A stretch of DNA of 54,906 nucleotides from Ancylobacter lacus (lineage in GTDB: Bacteria > Pseudomonadota > Alphaproteobacteria > Rhizobiales > Xanthobacteraceae): positions 1 through 54,906 of the forward strand of contig NZ_JAHBGE010000087.1 of the NCBI RefSeq assembly GCF_018390635.1, given 5' to 3'. How positions within the stretch are numbered: the first letter of the stretch is position 1; each line of letters begins with the position of its first letter. Made by a program: the position numbers and the translations under genes. This document shows, in pieces, positions 49,021 through 54,906 of this stretch. Below the pieces are notes generated by a model. That model was not told where the DNA came from. It searched no databases and was given only the letters and a program-made list of their open reading frames with translations.

Positions 49021-49084
49021 GGGGTGGCCGGCGAGCGACGGGGCTGGAGAGGCTATCCGCCGGCGGCGCTCGCCGGCCTGACCC
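49021..49084. other. Structured non-coding element between rpmG and divK
   Basis: GGCCGGCGAGCG at 49026-49037 and CGCTCGCCGGCC at 49067-49078 are a perfect 12-bp inverted repeat around 29 bases. GGGT (49022-49025) and ACCC (49081-49084) extend the stem past a two-base bulge. Smaller stems follow: CCCGGG near 49091/49109 and AGGGCT-gtcgg-AGCCCT at 49123-49139. The whole 269-base interval 48959-49227 has no protein-like reading frame. A C-rich stretch CCTCCCCCCC lies just before the stem. It could be a small RNA or a complex terminator for divK. Confidence 0.45.
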
Positions 49085-49227
49085 TACGGACCCGGGAGAT
49101 GCGGCGAACCCGGGCACCCCGCAGGGCTGTCGGAGCCCTTCGAAGCTAATCCAATGCTTAATGATTGCAATGTCGAATTATGAGCGCATTGCGGGCGCTG
49201 GGCTTACCCTGTGCGTGGCTGCGCCGC

Positions 49228-49599
49228 TCACTCGTCGTTGACGAAATGCCGGACGGTCTCGAGAAACTTGGCCACCGAGATCGGCTTCGACAGATAGGCC
49301 TCGCAGCCCCCCTCCCGAATCCGCTCCTCATCGCCCTTCATGGCAAAGGCGGTGACGGCGACAACGGGGATGGCGCGGAGCTCGGGATCGGCCTTGAGCT
49401 GCCGGGTGACGTCGAGGCCGGATACCTCCGGCAGCTGGATGTCCATCAGGATCAGATCCGGCCGGTGCTCGCGCGCAAGCTCCAGCGCTTCGACGCCGCT
49501 GCGTGTCTCCACCGTGGCGTAACCATGGGCTTCGAGCAGATCATGGAAGAGCTTCATGTTCAGCTCGTTGTCTTCCACGATCATGACGGTCTTCGGCAT
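49228..49599 (-). CDS. divK: Single-domain response regulator DivK
   Basis: DivK is the cell-cycle and polarity regulator of Alphaproteobacteria that modulates the CckA-CtrA phosphorelay. The 123-residue product is a receiver domain alone: acidic E9-D10 in [20 protein letters not shown], the phosphorylated D53 in [20 protein letters not shown], the threonine in [16 protein letters not shown] and the lysine in [16 protein letters not shown]. Sequence and length match DivK closely. It is divergent from the DUF3572 gene; a PleD partner gene is not seen next to it. Confidence 0.93.
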   Translation of the reverse strand: MPKTVMIVEDNELNMKLFHDLLEAHGYATVETRSGVEALELAREHRPDLILMDIQLPEVSGLDVTRQLKADPELRAIPVVAVTAFAMKGDEERIREGGCEAYLSKPISVAKFLETVRHFVNDE

Positions 49600-49726
49600 G
49601 GAAGCGTGATCCCCGGCCGTTCGCCCCGGCGGCGCGCGGCTGCTATAAGACTCGGAACGAAAAAGGCCGCGTGGACGGTGGATTTCGACCGCCCGACCCT
49701 ACCCTCCATTCCTTACGGAACCGCAA

Positions 49727-50047
49727 ATGGCGCTCGGCAGATCACCCGGAAGAACCCGGTCCCTGACAACGGCAGCCGCGGCGCGCGAAGTTGCCGTCGG
49801 CGCGCTGACCTTCCTCGTCTCCGACCCCGAGCGAATCGGCCCGATGCTGGCAGCGAGCGGCATGGCGCCGGGCGACCTGCGGGGCGCTGTCGGCTCCACC
49901 GCTTTTCAGGTGGGCGTGCTGGACTATCTCATCGAGCGGCAGGACCTGCTGATCGAATATGCCAACGGCGCCGGCATCGACCCCGGCCATGTGGTGGCCG
50001 CGCGCGAAATTCTGACCCATGAAGGCGCCGGCCGGCGCGAGCGCTGA
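49727..50047 (+). CDS. DUF3572 family protein
   Basis: This 106-residue protein contains AREVAVGALTFLVSDPERIG, LAASGMAPGDLRGAVGSTAF and QVGVLDYLIERQDLLIEYAN, the conserved blocks of DUF3572, a family found beside divK and dinB in Hyphomicrobiales. It looks helical and soluble. Function is unknown. The reading frame ends eight bases before the preferred dinB start, so the two genes are likely one transcript. Confidence 0.88.
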   Translation: MALGRSPGRTRSLTTAAAAREVAVGALTFLVSDPERIGPMLAASGMAPGDLRGAVGSTAFQVGVLDYLIERQDLLIEYANGAGIDPGHVVAAREILTHEGAGRRER

Positions 50048-50054
50048 GACCACC

Positions 50055-51380
50055 ATGTCGTTGGCGGCCTTCTGCCGGGATTGCCTCGCCTCCGTCACGC
50101 GGGAGGGACGATGCCCCTCCTGTGGCAGCCCGCGGGTCATCCGGCATCCCGAGCTGTTCAAGCTCCACATCGCCCATATCGATTGCGACGCCTTTTATGC
50201 AGCGGTCGAGAAGCGGGACGATCCCTCCCTGCGCGACCGGCCGGTGATCATCGGTGGTGGCCGGCGCGGAGTGGTGTCGACGGCCTGCTACATCGCCCGC
50301 ATCCGCGGGGTGCGTTCCGCCATGCCGATGTTCAGGGCGCGCGAACTCTGCCCGGAGGCGGTGGTGATCCGCCCGAACATGGCGAAATACGTCGCGGTCG
50401 GCCGGCAGGTGCGCGAGCGGATGCTGCGCCTGACACCGCTGGTGGAACCGCTGTCGATCGACGAGGCGTTTCTCGACCTCGCCGGCACCGAACGCCTGCA
50501 CGGCGAGCCACCAGCCCGGACGCTGGCCCGGTTGGCGCGTGAGGTTGAGGCCGAGATTGGCATCACCCTGTCGATCGGTCTCGCCGCCAACAAGTTCCTC
50601 GCCAAGATCGCCTCCGATCTCGACAAGCCGCGCGGTTTCGCCGTCATTGGCGCCGCGGAGGCGCAGGCCTTTCTAGCCCCGCGCTCGGTCGGCTCCATCT
50701 GGGGCGTGGGACGGGCAACGCAGGAACGTCTCGCCCGCGACGGCTATCGCCTCATCGCCGACCTTCAGGCCGCTGGCGAGAACGATCTCGCCCGCCGCTA
50801 TGGCGCGGAAGGGCTGCGGCTGGCCCGGCTCGCGCGCGGCGAGGATAGCCGGCGCGTGAACCCGGAGCGCGAGACCAAGAGCATCTCCGCCGAAACCACC
50901 TTCGACAGCGACATCCACGACCTGCGAACGCTGGAACAATCGCTGTACCCACTGGCGGAGAAGGTGTCGGCGCGGATGAAGAAGGCGGGCTTTGCCGGCC
51001 GGACGGTGACGCTGAAACTCAAGACCGCGGACTTCCGGCTGGTGACGCGGGCGCGCTCGCTGGAGAACCCGACCCAGCTCGCCCACCGGATTTTCGCCAG
51101 TGCGCGGGACCTGCTCGCGCGCGAAGCGACGGACGCCGTTCGCTACCGGCTGATCGGGGTGGGGCTGTCGGAGCTGTGCGACCCCGCCCTCGCCGACCCG
51201 CCTGTCCTCATCGACCCCAGCGCGGCGAAGAAGGGGGCGGCGGAACGGGCCATGGACGCCCTGCGGGAGAAATTCGGTGCCGGCGCCATCGAGACCGGGT
51301 TGCGGCTCGACCGCCCCCGCGCCGCCGGCGAGTCACCTATTTCGAGCACGGCTCCTCGGGCAGCGCCTCGTACGCGGTGA
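50055..51380 (+). CDS. dinB: DNA polymerase IV (Y-family) with N-terminal CxxC pairs
   Basis: This is an error-prone Y-family polymerase for lesion bypass, 441 residues. The palm motifs are AHIDCDAFYAAVEKRDDPSL and LSIDEAFLDLAGTERL (catalytic acidic residues). TLSIGLAANKFLAKIASDLD and a C-terminal little finger (TTFDSDIHDLRTLEQSLYPL) follow. Before the polymerase domain lies a possible zinc ribbon, C7-x2-C10-x9-C20-x2-C23 (FCRDC...RCPSC). I chose the ATG at 50055; one at 50019 would overlap the DUF3572 gene. The 3' end overlaps the convergent EipB-like gene by 44 bases, and the C terminus is Ala/Pro/Arg-rich. Confidence 0.93.
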   Translation: MSLAAFCRDCLASVTREGRCPSCGSPRVIRHPELFKLHIAHIDCDAFYAAVEKRDDPSLRDRPVIIGGGRRGVVSTACYIARIRGVRSAMPMFRARELCPEAVVIRPNMAKYVAVGRQVRERMLRLTPLVEPLSIDEAFLDLAGTERLHGEPPARTLARLAREVEAEIGITLSIGLAANKFLAKIASDLDKPRGFAVIGAAEAQAFLAPRSVGSIWGVGRATQERLARDGYRLIADLQAAGENDLARRYGAEGLRLARLARGEDSRRVNPERETKSISAETTFDSDIHDLRTLEQSLYPLAEKVSARMKKAGFAGRTVTLKLKTADFRLVTRARSLENPTQLAHRIFASARDLLAREATDAVRYRLIGVGLSELCDPALADPPVLIDPSAAKKGAAERAMDALREKFGAGAIETGLRLDRPRAAGESPISSTAPRAAPRTR

Positions 51381-52161
51381 GGGTGCCGCGCAGGACGAAA
51401 TCGCCATAGTCGAGCTTCAGCGCCCGACTGACGCCGTTGGCATAAAGATCGAAGCTGATCACATAATCTGGCGTCTCGGCGGCCGCGCCATGCTCGTAAT
51501 AGCTCACGGTCACGGGATAGCGCGCGAGGCTGGCAAGGCTGGAGAGAGCGGGCTCGACGCCGTCCTGCGCGGTGGTCGCCTTTCCGATCACCGAGAGCGT
51601 ATCGTACACCTTCCGCCCATCCGGCGAGCCGTCGAAAACCCTCGCTTCCAGGACCGTATCGCCCTGCGTGGCGGCCGTGATCATCTTTACGACGTGCTGC
51701 GTCGGCAGGACAACGGCGTCACCGAGTATCGCGTTTCCCGCCTCCGGCTTGGTGGTGCGCACGTCGAGCACCCCACCCTTGCGCTCGGCCACGCCGTCGG
51801 CGTCGTCCTGCGGCTCGTCGTTCACGGTGTTCTGGATGCGGAAGCGATAGGTATCGGCAGCGCCGTCCTCCCATGTCACGGTGTTCAACGCGCTGCGGAC
51901 GCGGTCGCCACCATCGGTCTCCAGCTCCGTGACCTGGCGCAGATTCACGGAATATCCGCTGCAGGCGTTGCCCTTGAGCTCGTAGACAATCTCGCCCCGC
52001 GCCGCTTCGACTCGCTTGGCCGCCTTGGAGCCGTCGAGCGACAGCTCGTACACCGCGCGGTGCGGCGTCAGCTGCACGGCCTCGGCAACGCCGAGCGGAA
52101 GGGCGCTGAGCAGGGCCGCGAGCACCAGGCGGACGAGGCTGGCGGGGAAGACGACGGTCAT
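51337..52161 (-). CDS. EipB-family (DUF1849) periplasmic cell-envelope protein
   Basis: This 274-residue protein has a signal peptide (LVRLVLAALLSALPLGVAEA) and the DUF1849 sequence: LTPHRAVYELSLDGSKAAKR, YELKGNACSGYSVNLRQVTE, LNTVTWEDGAADTYRFRIQN and VLPTQHVVKMITAATQGDTV. In Brucella the family member EipB is a beta-spiral protein needed for envelope integrity, with a disulfide. Cysteines are present here in NACSGY and at the C terminus (EEPCSK). The ATG at 52161 opens the signal peptide. It converges on dinB with overlapping 3' ends. Confidence 0.9.
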   Translation of the reverse strand: MTVVFPASLVRLVLAALLSALPLGVAEAVQLTPHRAVYELSLDGSKAAKRVEAARGEIVYELKGNACSGYSVNLRQVTELETDGGDRVRSALNTVTWEDGAADTYRFRIQNTVNDEPQDDADGVAERKGGVLDVRTTKPEAGNAILGDAVVLPTQHVVKMITAATQGDTVLEARVFDGSPDGRKVYDTLSVIGKATTAQDGVEPALSSLASLARYPVTVSYYEHGAAAETPDYVISFDLYANGVSRALKLDYGDFVLRGTLTAYEALPEEPCSK

Positions 52162-52314
52162 CGGCACGGCTCCCGTGAAAGATGGGCCGCGGCCGGAGGT
52201 AAACCTCCTTGCGTGGCAGCGGCGGATCGTCCAAACATCCCGCCCGAACACAGGCGAGAACAAGGGCGAAAGTTGGAACGCCATCGTTTCAGCCCTCTGG
52301 CGGAGAAGCAACAC

Positions 52315-52776
52315 ATGTCGGGAACGGTCGAATCGAAGCTGGCGGCCCTCGGGATCGTCATCCCCACGGCAACCGCCCCTGCGGCCAATTACGTGCCGAC
52401 GGTTCAGACCGGCAACCAGCTTTGGATCTCCGGCCAGATATCCATCGCCAACGGCGTGCTGATGACCGGCAAGCTGGGCGACGACGCCGATGTCGAAGCG
52501 GGCCGCGCCGCCGCCCGCCAGTGCGCCATCAACCTCATCGCCCAGATGAAGGCCGCCCTCGGCGATCTCGACCGGGTGAAGCGCGTGGTGAAGCTGGTCG
52601 GCTTCGTCAATTCGGCGCCGGACTTCACAGACCAGCCGAAGGTGGTGAACGGCTGCTCTGACCTGCTGGTTGACGTGTTCGGCGATGCCGGCCGCCATGC
52701 GCGTTCGGCGGTGGGTGTGGCCGCCCTGCCCTTCAATGTCAGCGTCGAGGTCGAGGCGGTCGTCGAGATCGCCTGA
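52315..52776 (+). CDS. RidA/YjgF family protein
   Basis: This 153-residue protein is of the longer RidA type (VESKLAALGIVIPTATAPAA, TGNQLWISGQISIANGVLMT, LKAALGDLDRVKRVVKLVGF-like and the ending RSAVGVAALPFNVSVEVEAV). The arginine in HARSAVGVAALP corresponds to the substrate-binding arginine of RidA enamine/imine deaminases, so deaminase activity is possible. GGAG lies nine bases before the ATG at 52315. It is followed 20 bases later by the phosphodiesterase gene. Confidence 0.9.
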   Translation: MSGTVESKLAALGIVIPTATAPAANYVPTVQTGNQLWISGQISIANGVLMTGKLGDDADVEAGRAAARQCAINLIAQMKAALGDLDRVKRVVKLVGFVNSAPDFTDQPKVVNGCSDLLVDVFGDAGRHARSAVGVAALPFNVSVEVEAVVEIA

Positions 52777-52796
52777 TCCATCCTGCGGAGCGTTCC

Positions 52797-53552
52797 ATGG
52801 AGCCGTCCCCTTCCCTCGACTGGCTGCTCGCGCGGCCGATCGCCCATCGTGCGCTCCATGACGCGGCTGCCGGACGCATCGAAAACATGCCCGCCTCGGT
52901 CGACGCTGCCGTGGCCCGGGATTACGCGATTGAAGTCGACGTCCAGCTCACCGCGGATGGTGAGGTGGTGGTATTCCATGACGACACGCTGGAACGGCTC
53001 ACCCTCGGCACCGGGTGGGTGAAGGACCACACGCTCCACCAGCTTCGGCAGGTGGCGTTCCGGCAGACGCCGGAGCGGGTGATGACCCTCACCGACCTGC
53101 TGGAGCGGGTGGCCGGTCGGGTTCCGCTGCTGATCGAGCTGAAAAGCCGCTTCGACGGCGCCACCCAGGTCGCGGCCAACACATGCACCCGGCTGGCTGG
53201 CTATCGTGGGCCGGTCGCATTGATGTCGTTCGATCCCGATCTCGTCGCCGCCGTCCGCCACATGGCGCCGCATCTACCGCGCGGCTTCACCATGGAGCAG
53301 CATTACGAGGACCCCGAATGGGATTTCCTCGATCACGAGACCAAGTTCGCCTGGGCGCATCTTCGGCACGCGCCGCACACCCGCCCGCACTTCCTCGCCC
53401 ACTATGTCCGTGAGATCGACTCGCCTGTCGTGGCGATGGCGCGGGCGGTTTCCGGCACCCCCGTGCTGGCCTGGACGGTGCGCACCGCAGACGACCGCCA
53501 GAGCGCGCGGCGTCATGCCGACCAGATCATCTTCGAGGGATTTATCCCCTGA
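52797..53552 (+). CDS. Glycerophosphodiester phosphodiesterase family protein
   Basis: This 251-residue TIM-barrel enzyme releases glycerol-3-phosphate from glycerophosphodiesters. It has PIAHRALHDAAAGRIENMPA (the HR and EN active-site residues), YAIEVDVQLTADGEVVVFHD (metal-binding E and D, catalytic histidine) followed by DDTLERLT, VPLLIELKSRF and the C-terminal VLAWTVRTADD. No signal peptide is seen, so it is cytosolic. It is co-oriented with the RidA gene and probably in one transcript. Confidence 0.92.
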   Translation: MEPSPSLDWLLARPIAHRALHDAAAGRIENMPASVDAAVARDYAIEVDVQLTADGEVVVFHDDTLERLTLGTGWVKDHTLHQLRQVAFRQTPERVMTLTDLLERVAGRVPLLIELKSRFDGATQVAANTCTRLAGYRGPVALMSFDPDLVAAVRHMAPHLPRGFTMEQHYEDPEWDFLDHETKFAWAHLRHAPHTRPHFLAHYVREIDSPVVAMARAVSGTPVLAWTVRTADDRQSARRHADQIIFEGFIP

Positions 53553-53676
53553 AGCGGAACCTGCCCTTCCCAAGGTCGTGAGCGGGCTTCCGCCTCGGTT
53601 CGTTCCGGGTGACACTAATTGTCCCCGCACGGCCTGTCGCCGCGCCTCTCCAGCCTGATGCCGGCCGCTCCCGACC

Positions 53677-54906
53677 ATGCATGAAGCACCGCTCCGCCTC
53701 CGCGTCGAGAACCGGCTCGCCGCTATTCCCGCCGCCGAGTGGGACGCCTGCGCGGGGGAAAATCGAACATCGCCGAACGCAGACGCAGCCCTATCGCCGG
53801 ATGGACACATGCCGCCGGCTATTCCAGACGCGCGTGCCAACCCCTTCGTCACCCACGCCTTCCTCTCGGCGCTGGAGGATTCCGGCTCGGCGACGGCGAA
53901 GACCGGCTGGCTCCCCCAGCATCTCGTTCTGGAGGATGCGGAGGGCCGCATCCTGGGCGCCTGCCCCGCCTATCTGAAGTCGCATTCGCGCGGAGAATAT
54001 GTCTTCGATGAGGGATGGGCCGACGCTTATGAGCGCGCCGGCGGCCGTTATTATCCCAAGCTCCAGGTGTCGGTGCCTTTCACCCCGGCTACCGGCCCCC
54101 GTCTGCTGGCACGGCCGGGCGCCGGGGAGGCTGCCGTTCGGGGGGCGCTGGCGCAGGGACTGACCGCGCTGGCGGAGCTGCGCAGCGCGTCCTCTGTGCA
54201 CGCCACCTTCCTGCGCCCGGACGATGCCGGCGCCCTTGAGGCGGTCGGCTTCCTGCCGCGCACGGACCAGCAGTTCCACTGGCACAATGAGGGCTATGGC
54301 AGCTTCGAGGATTTTCTCGGCGCGCTCGCCTCCCGCAAGCGCAAGGCGATCCGGCGCGAGCGGCGCGAAGCGGTGGAAAGCGGCATCGACATTCGCTGGC
54401 TCACCGGCTCCGACATCACCGAGGAGGCGCTCGACGCCTTTTTTGCCTTCTATCAGGAGACCGGCTCGCGCAAATGGGGCCGTCCCTATCTCACCCGGAG
54501 CTTCTACTCGCTGGTGACCGAGCGGATGGCGGATCGCATCCTGCTGGTGATGGCGCGGCGCGCGGGCCGCTGGATCGCGGGTGCGATCAATTTCATCGGT
54601 GCCGGCACCCTGTTCGGTCGCCATTGGGGCGCGATCGAGCACCACCCCTTCCTGCATTTCGAGGTCTGCTACCATCAGGCCATCGAATACGCCATCGCCC
54701 ATCGGCTCCGCGTCGTCGAGGCCGGAGCGCAGGGCGAGCATAAGCTGGCCCGCGGCTACCTGCCGGTGACAACACGCTCGGCCCACTGGATTGCCGATCC
54801 GGGATTGCGCCAGGCGGTCGCGGACTATCTCCAACGCGAGCGGGTCTATGTCGCCTGCAGATTCCGACGTTCATCCGGCCGGGTTTCCAATCGTCATCCG
54901 GCCAGC
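53677..54906 (+). CDS. DUF482 / GNAT-fold peptidogalycan-type protein (partial, cut by window end)
   Basis: This is a reading frame of at least 410 residues, still open at the last base. It matches the DUF482 (FemAB-like GNAT) family: ANPFVTHAFLSALEDSGSAT, GWLPQHLVLEDAEGRILGAC, YYPKLQVSVPFTPATGPRLL, FLGALASRKRKAIRRERREA, TGSRKWGRPYLTRSFYSLV, FGRHWGAIEHHPFLHFEVCY and GEHKLARGYLPVTTRSAHWI. It may transfer an amino acid or acyl group to a wall or lipid acceptor; the substrate is unknown. After the YLQRERVYVA segment the sequence stops resembling the family. An ATG at 54848 in another frame may begin the next gene. Confidence 0.85.
   Translation, partial: MHEAPLRLRVENRLAAIPAAEWDACAGENRTSPNADAALSPDGHMPPAIPDARANPFVTHAFLSALEDSGSATAKTGWLPQHLVLEDAEGRILGACPAYLKSHSRGEYVFDEGWADAYERAGGRYYPKLQVSVPFTPATGPRLLARPGAGEAAVRGALAQGLTALAELRSASSVHATFLRPDDAGALEAVGFLPRTDQQFHWHNEGYGSFEDFLGALASRKRKAIRRERREAVESGIDIRWLTGSDITEEALDAFFAFYQETGSRKWGRPYLTRSFYSLVTERMADRILLVMARRAGRWIAGAINFIGAGTLFGRHWGAIEHHPFLHFEVCYHQAIEYAIAHRLRVVEAGAQGEHKLARGYLPVTTRSAHWIADPGLRQAVADYLQRERVYVACRFRRSSGRVSNRHPAS

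Overview
The window is a high-GC chromosomal segment with dense, codon-biased genes. It most likely comes from an alphaproteobacterium of the order Hyphomicrobiales (Rhizobiales), possibly a Xanthobacteraceae-like genus such as Ancylobacter or Starkeya. The order comes from gene content and order: ruvX, pyrB, a zinc-ligand-less pyrC, plsY, dprA, topA, rnr, a DUF983 gene, a Nudix gene, an MFS gene and rpmG, then divK, a DUF3572 gene, dinB, an EipB/DUF1849 gene, ridA, a glycerophosphodiesterase and a DUF482 gene. The genus is inference. I found no rRNA, tRNA, insertion sequence, prophage or CRISPR array.

Layout. 1-1324: a two-gene DUF2239/DUF1330-like operon behind a promoter with two copies of ACCCGGATAT. 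1470-9263: an apparent catabolic or uptake operon with a class III aminotransferase, a complete Dpp/Opp-type ABC importer (binding protein, two permeases, two ATPases) and a LuxR-type regulator. 9323-11055: a divergent MerR regulator and MFS exporter sharing an operator-promoter of MerR/SoxR geometry. 11193-12539: an APC-family amino acid or amine permease. 12839-20982: the complete potassium-scavenging kdp operon (a 32-residue membrane microprotein, then kdpF, A, B, C, D, E), preceded by direct repeats in 11-bp register. 21098-24518: a histidine acid phosphatase, a YfcG-like GST, a YCII/DGPF protein and a GNAT acetyltransferase.

24588-29070 (minus strand) holds the GatCAB amidotransferase genes. 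A chorismate mutase/PchB-like gene is translationally coupled to gatA, and an unknown membrane protein lies before gatB. 29191-30929 has small secreted proteins and a divergent winged-helix regulator. 30930-31746 is an 817-base GC-rich gap without a credible gene. 31747-34665 has a UPF0173 metallohydrolase, ruvX, an auxin-efflux-type carrier and a Pro/Tyr-rich secreted protein. 34928-42134 is the pyrimidine, phospholipid and DNA-processing block. 42225-48905 has an EmrB-type exporter divergent from the rnr-DUF983-Nudix-MFS-rpmG series. 49228 to the end has divK, dinB and envelope or housekeeping genes, and is cut by the window edge inside a DUF482 gene.

Most of the window is ordinary core genome. 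The observations most worth a second look are these: the microprotein upstream of kdpF with its promoter repeats; the pseudo-dihydroorotase next to pyrB; the PchB-like protein coupled to gatA; the aminotransferase-importer-LuxR cluster whose binding protein carries paired cysteines; the MerR/MFS shared operator; the repeat-bearing DUF2239 promoter; and a structured non-coding interval between rpmG and divK. I did not find a clearly new defence or mobile system.
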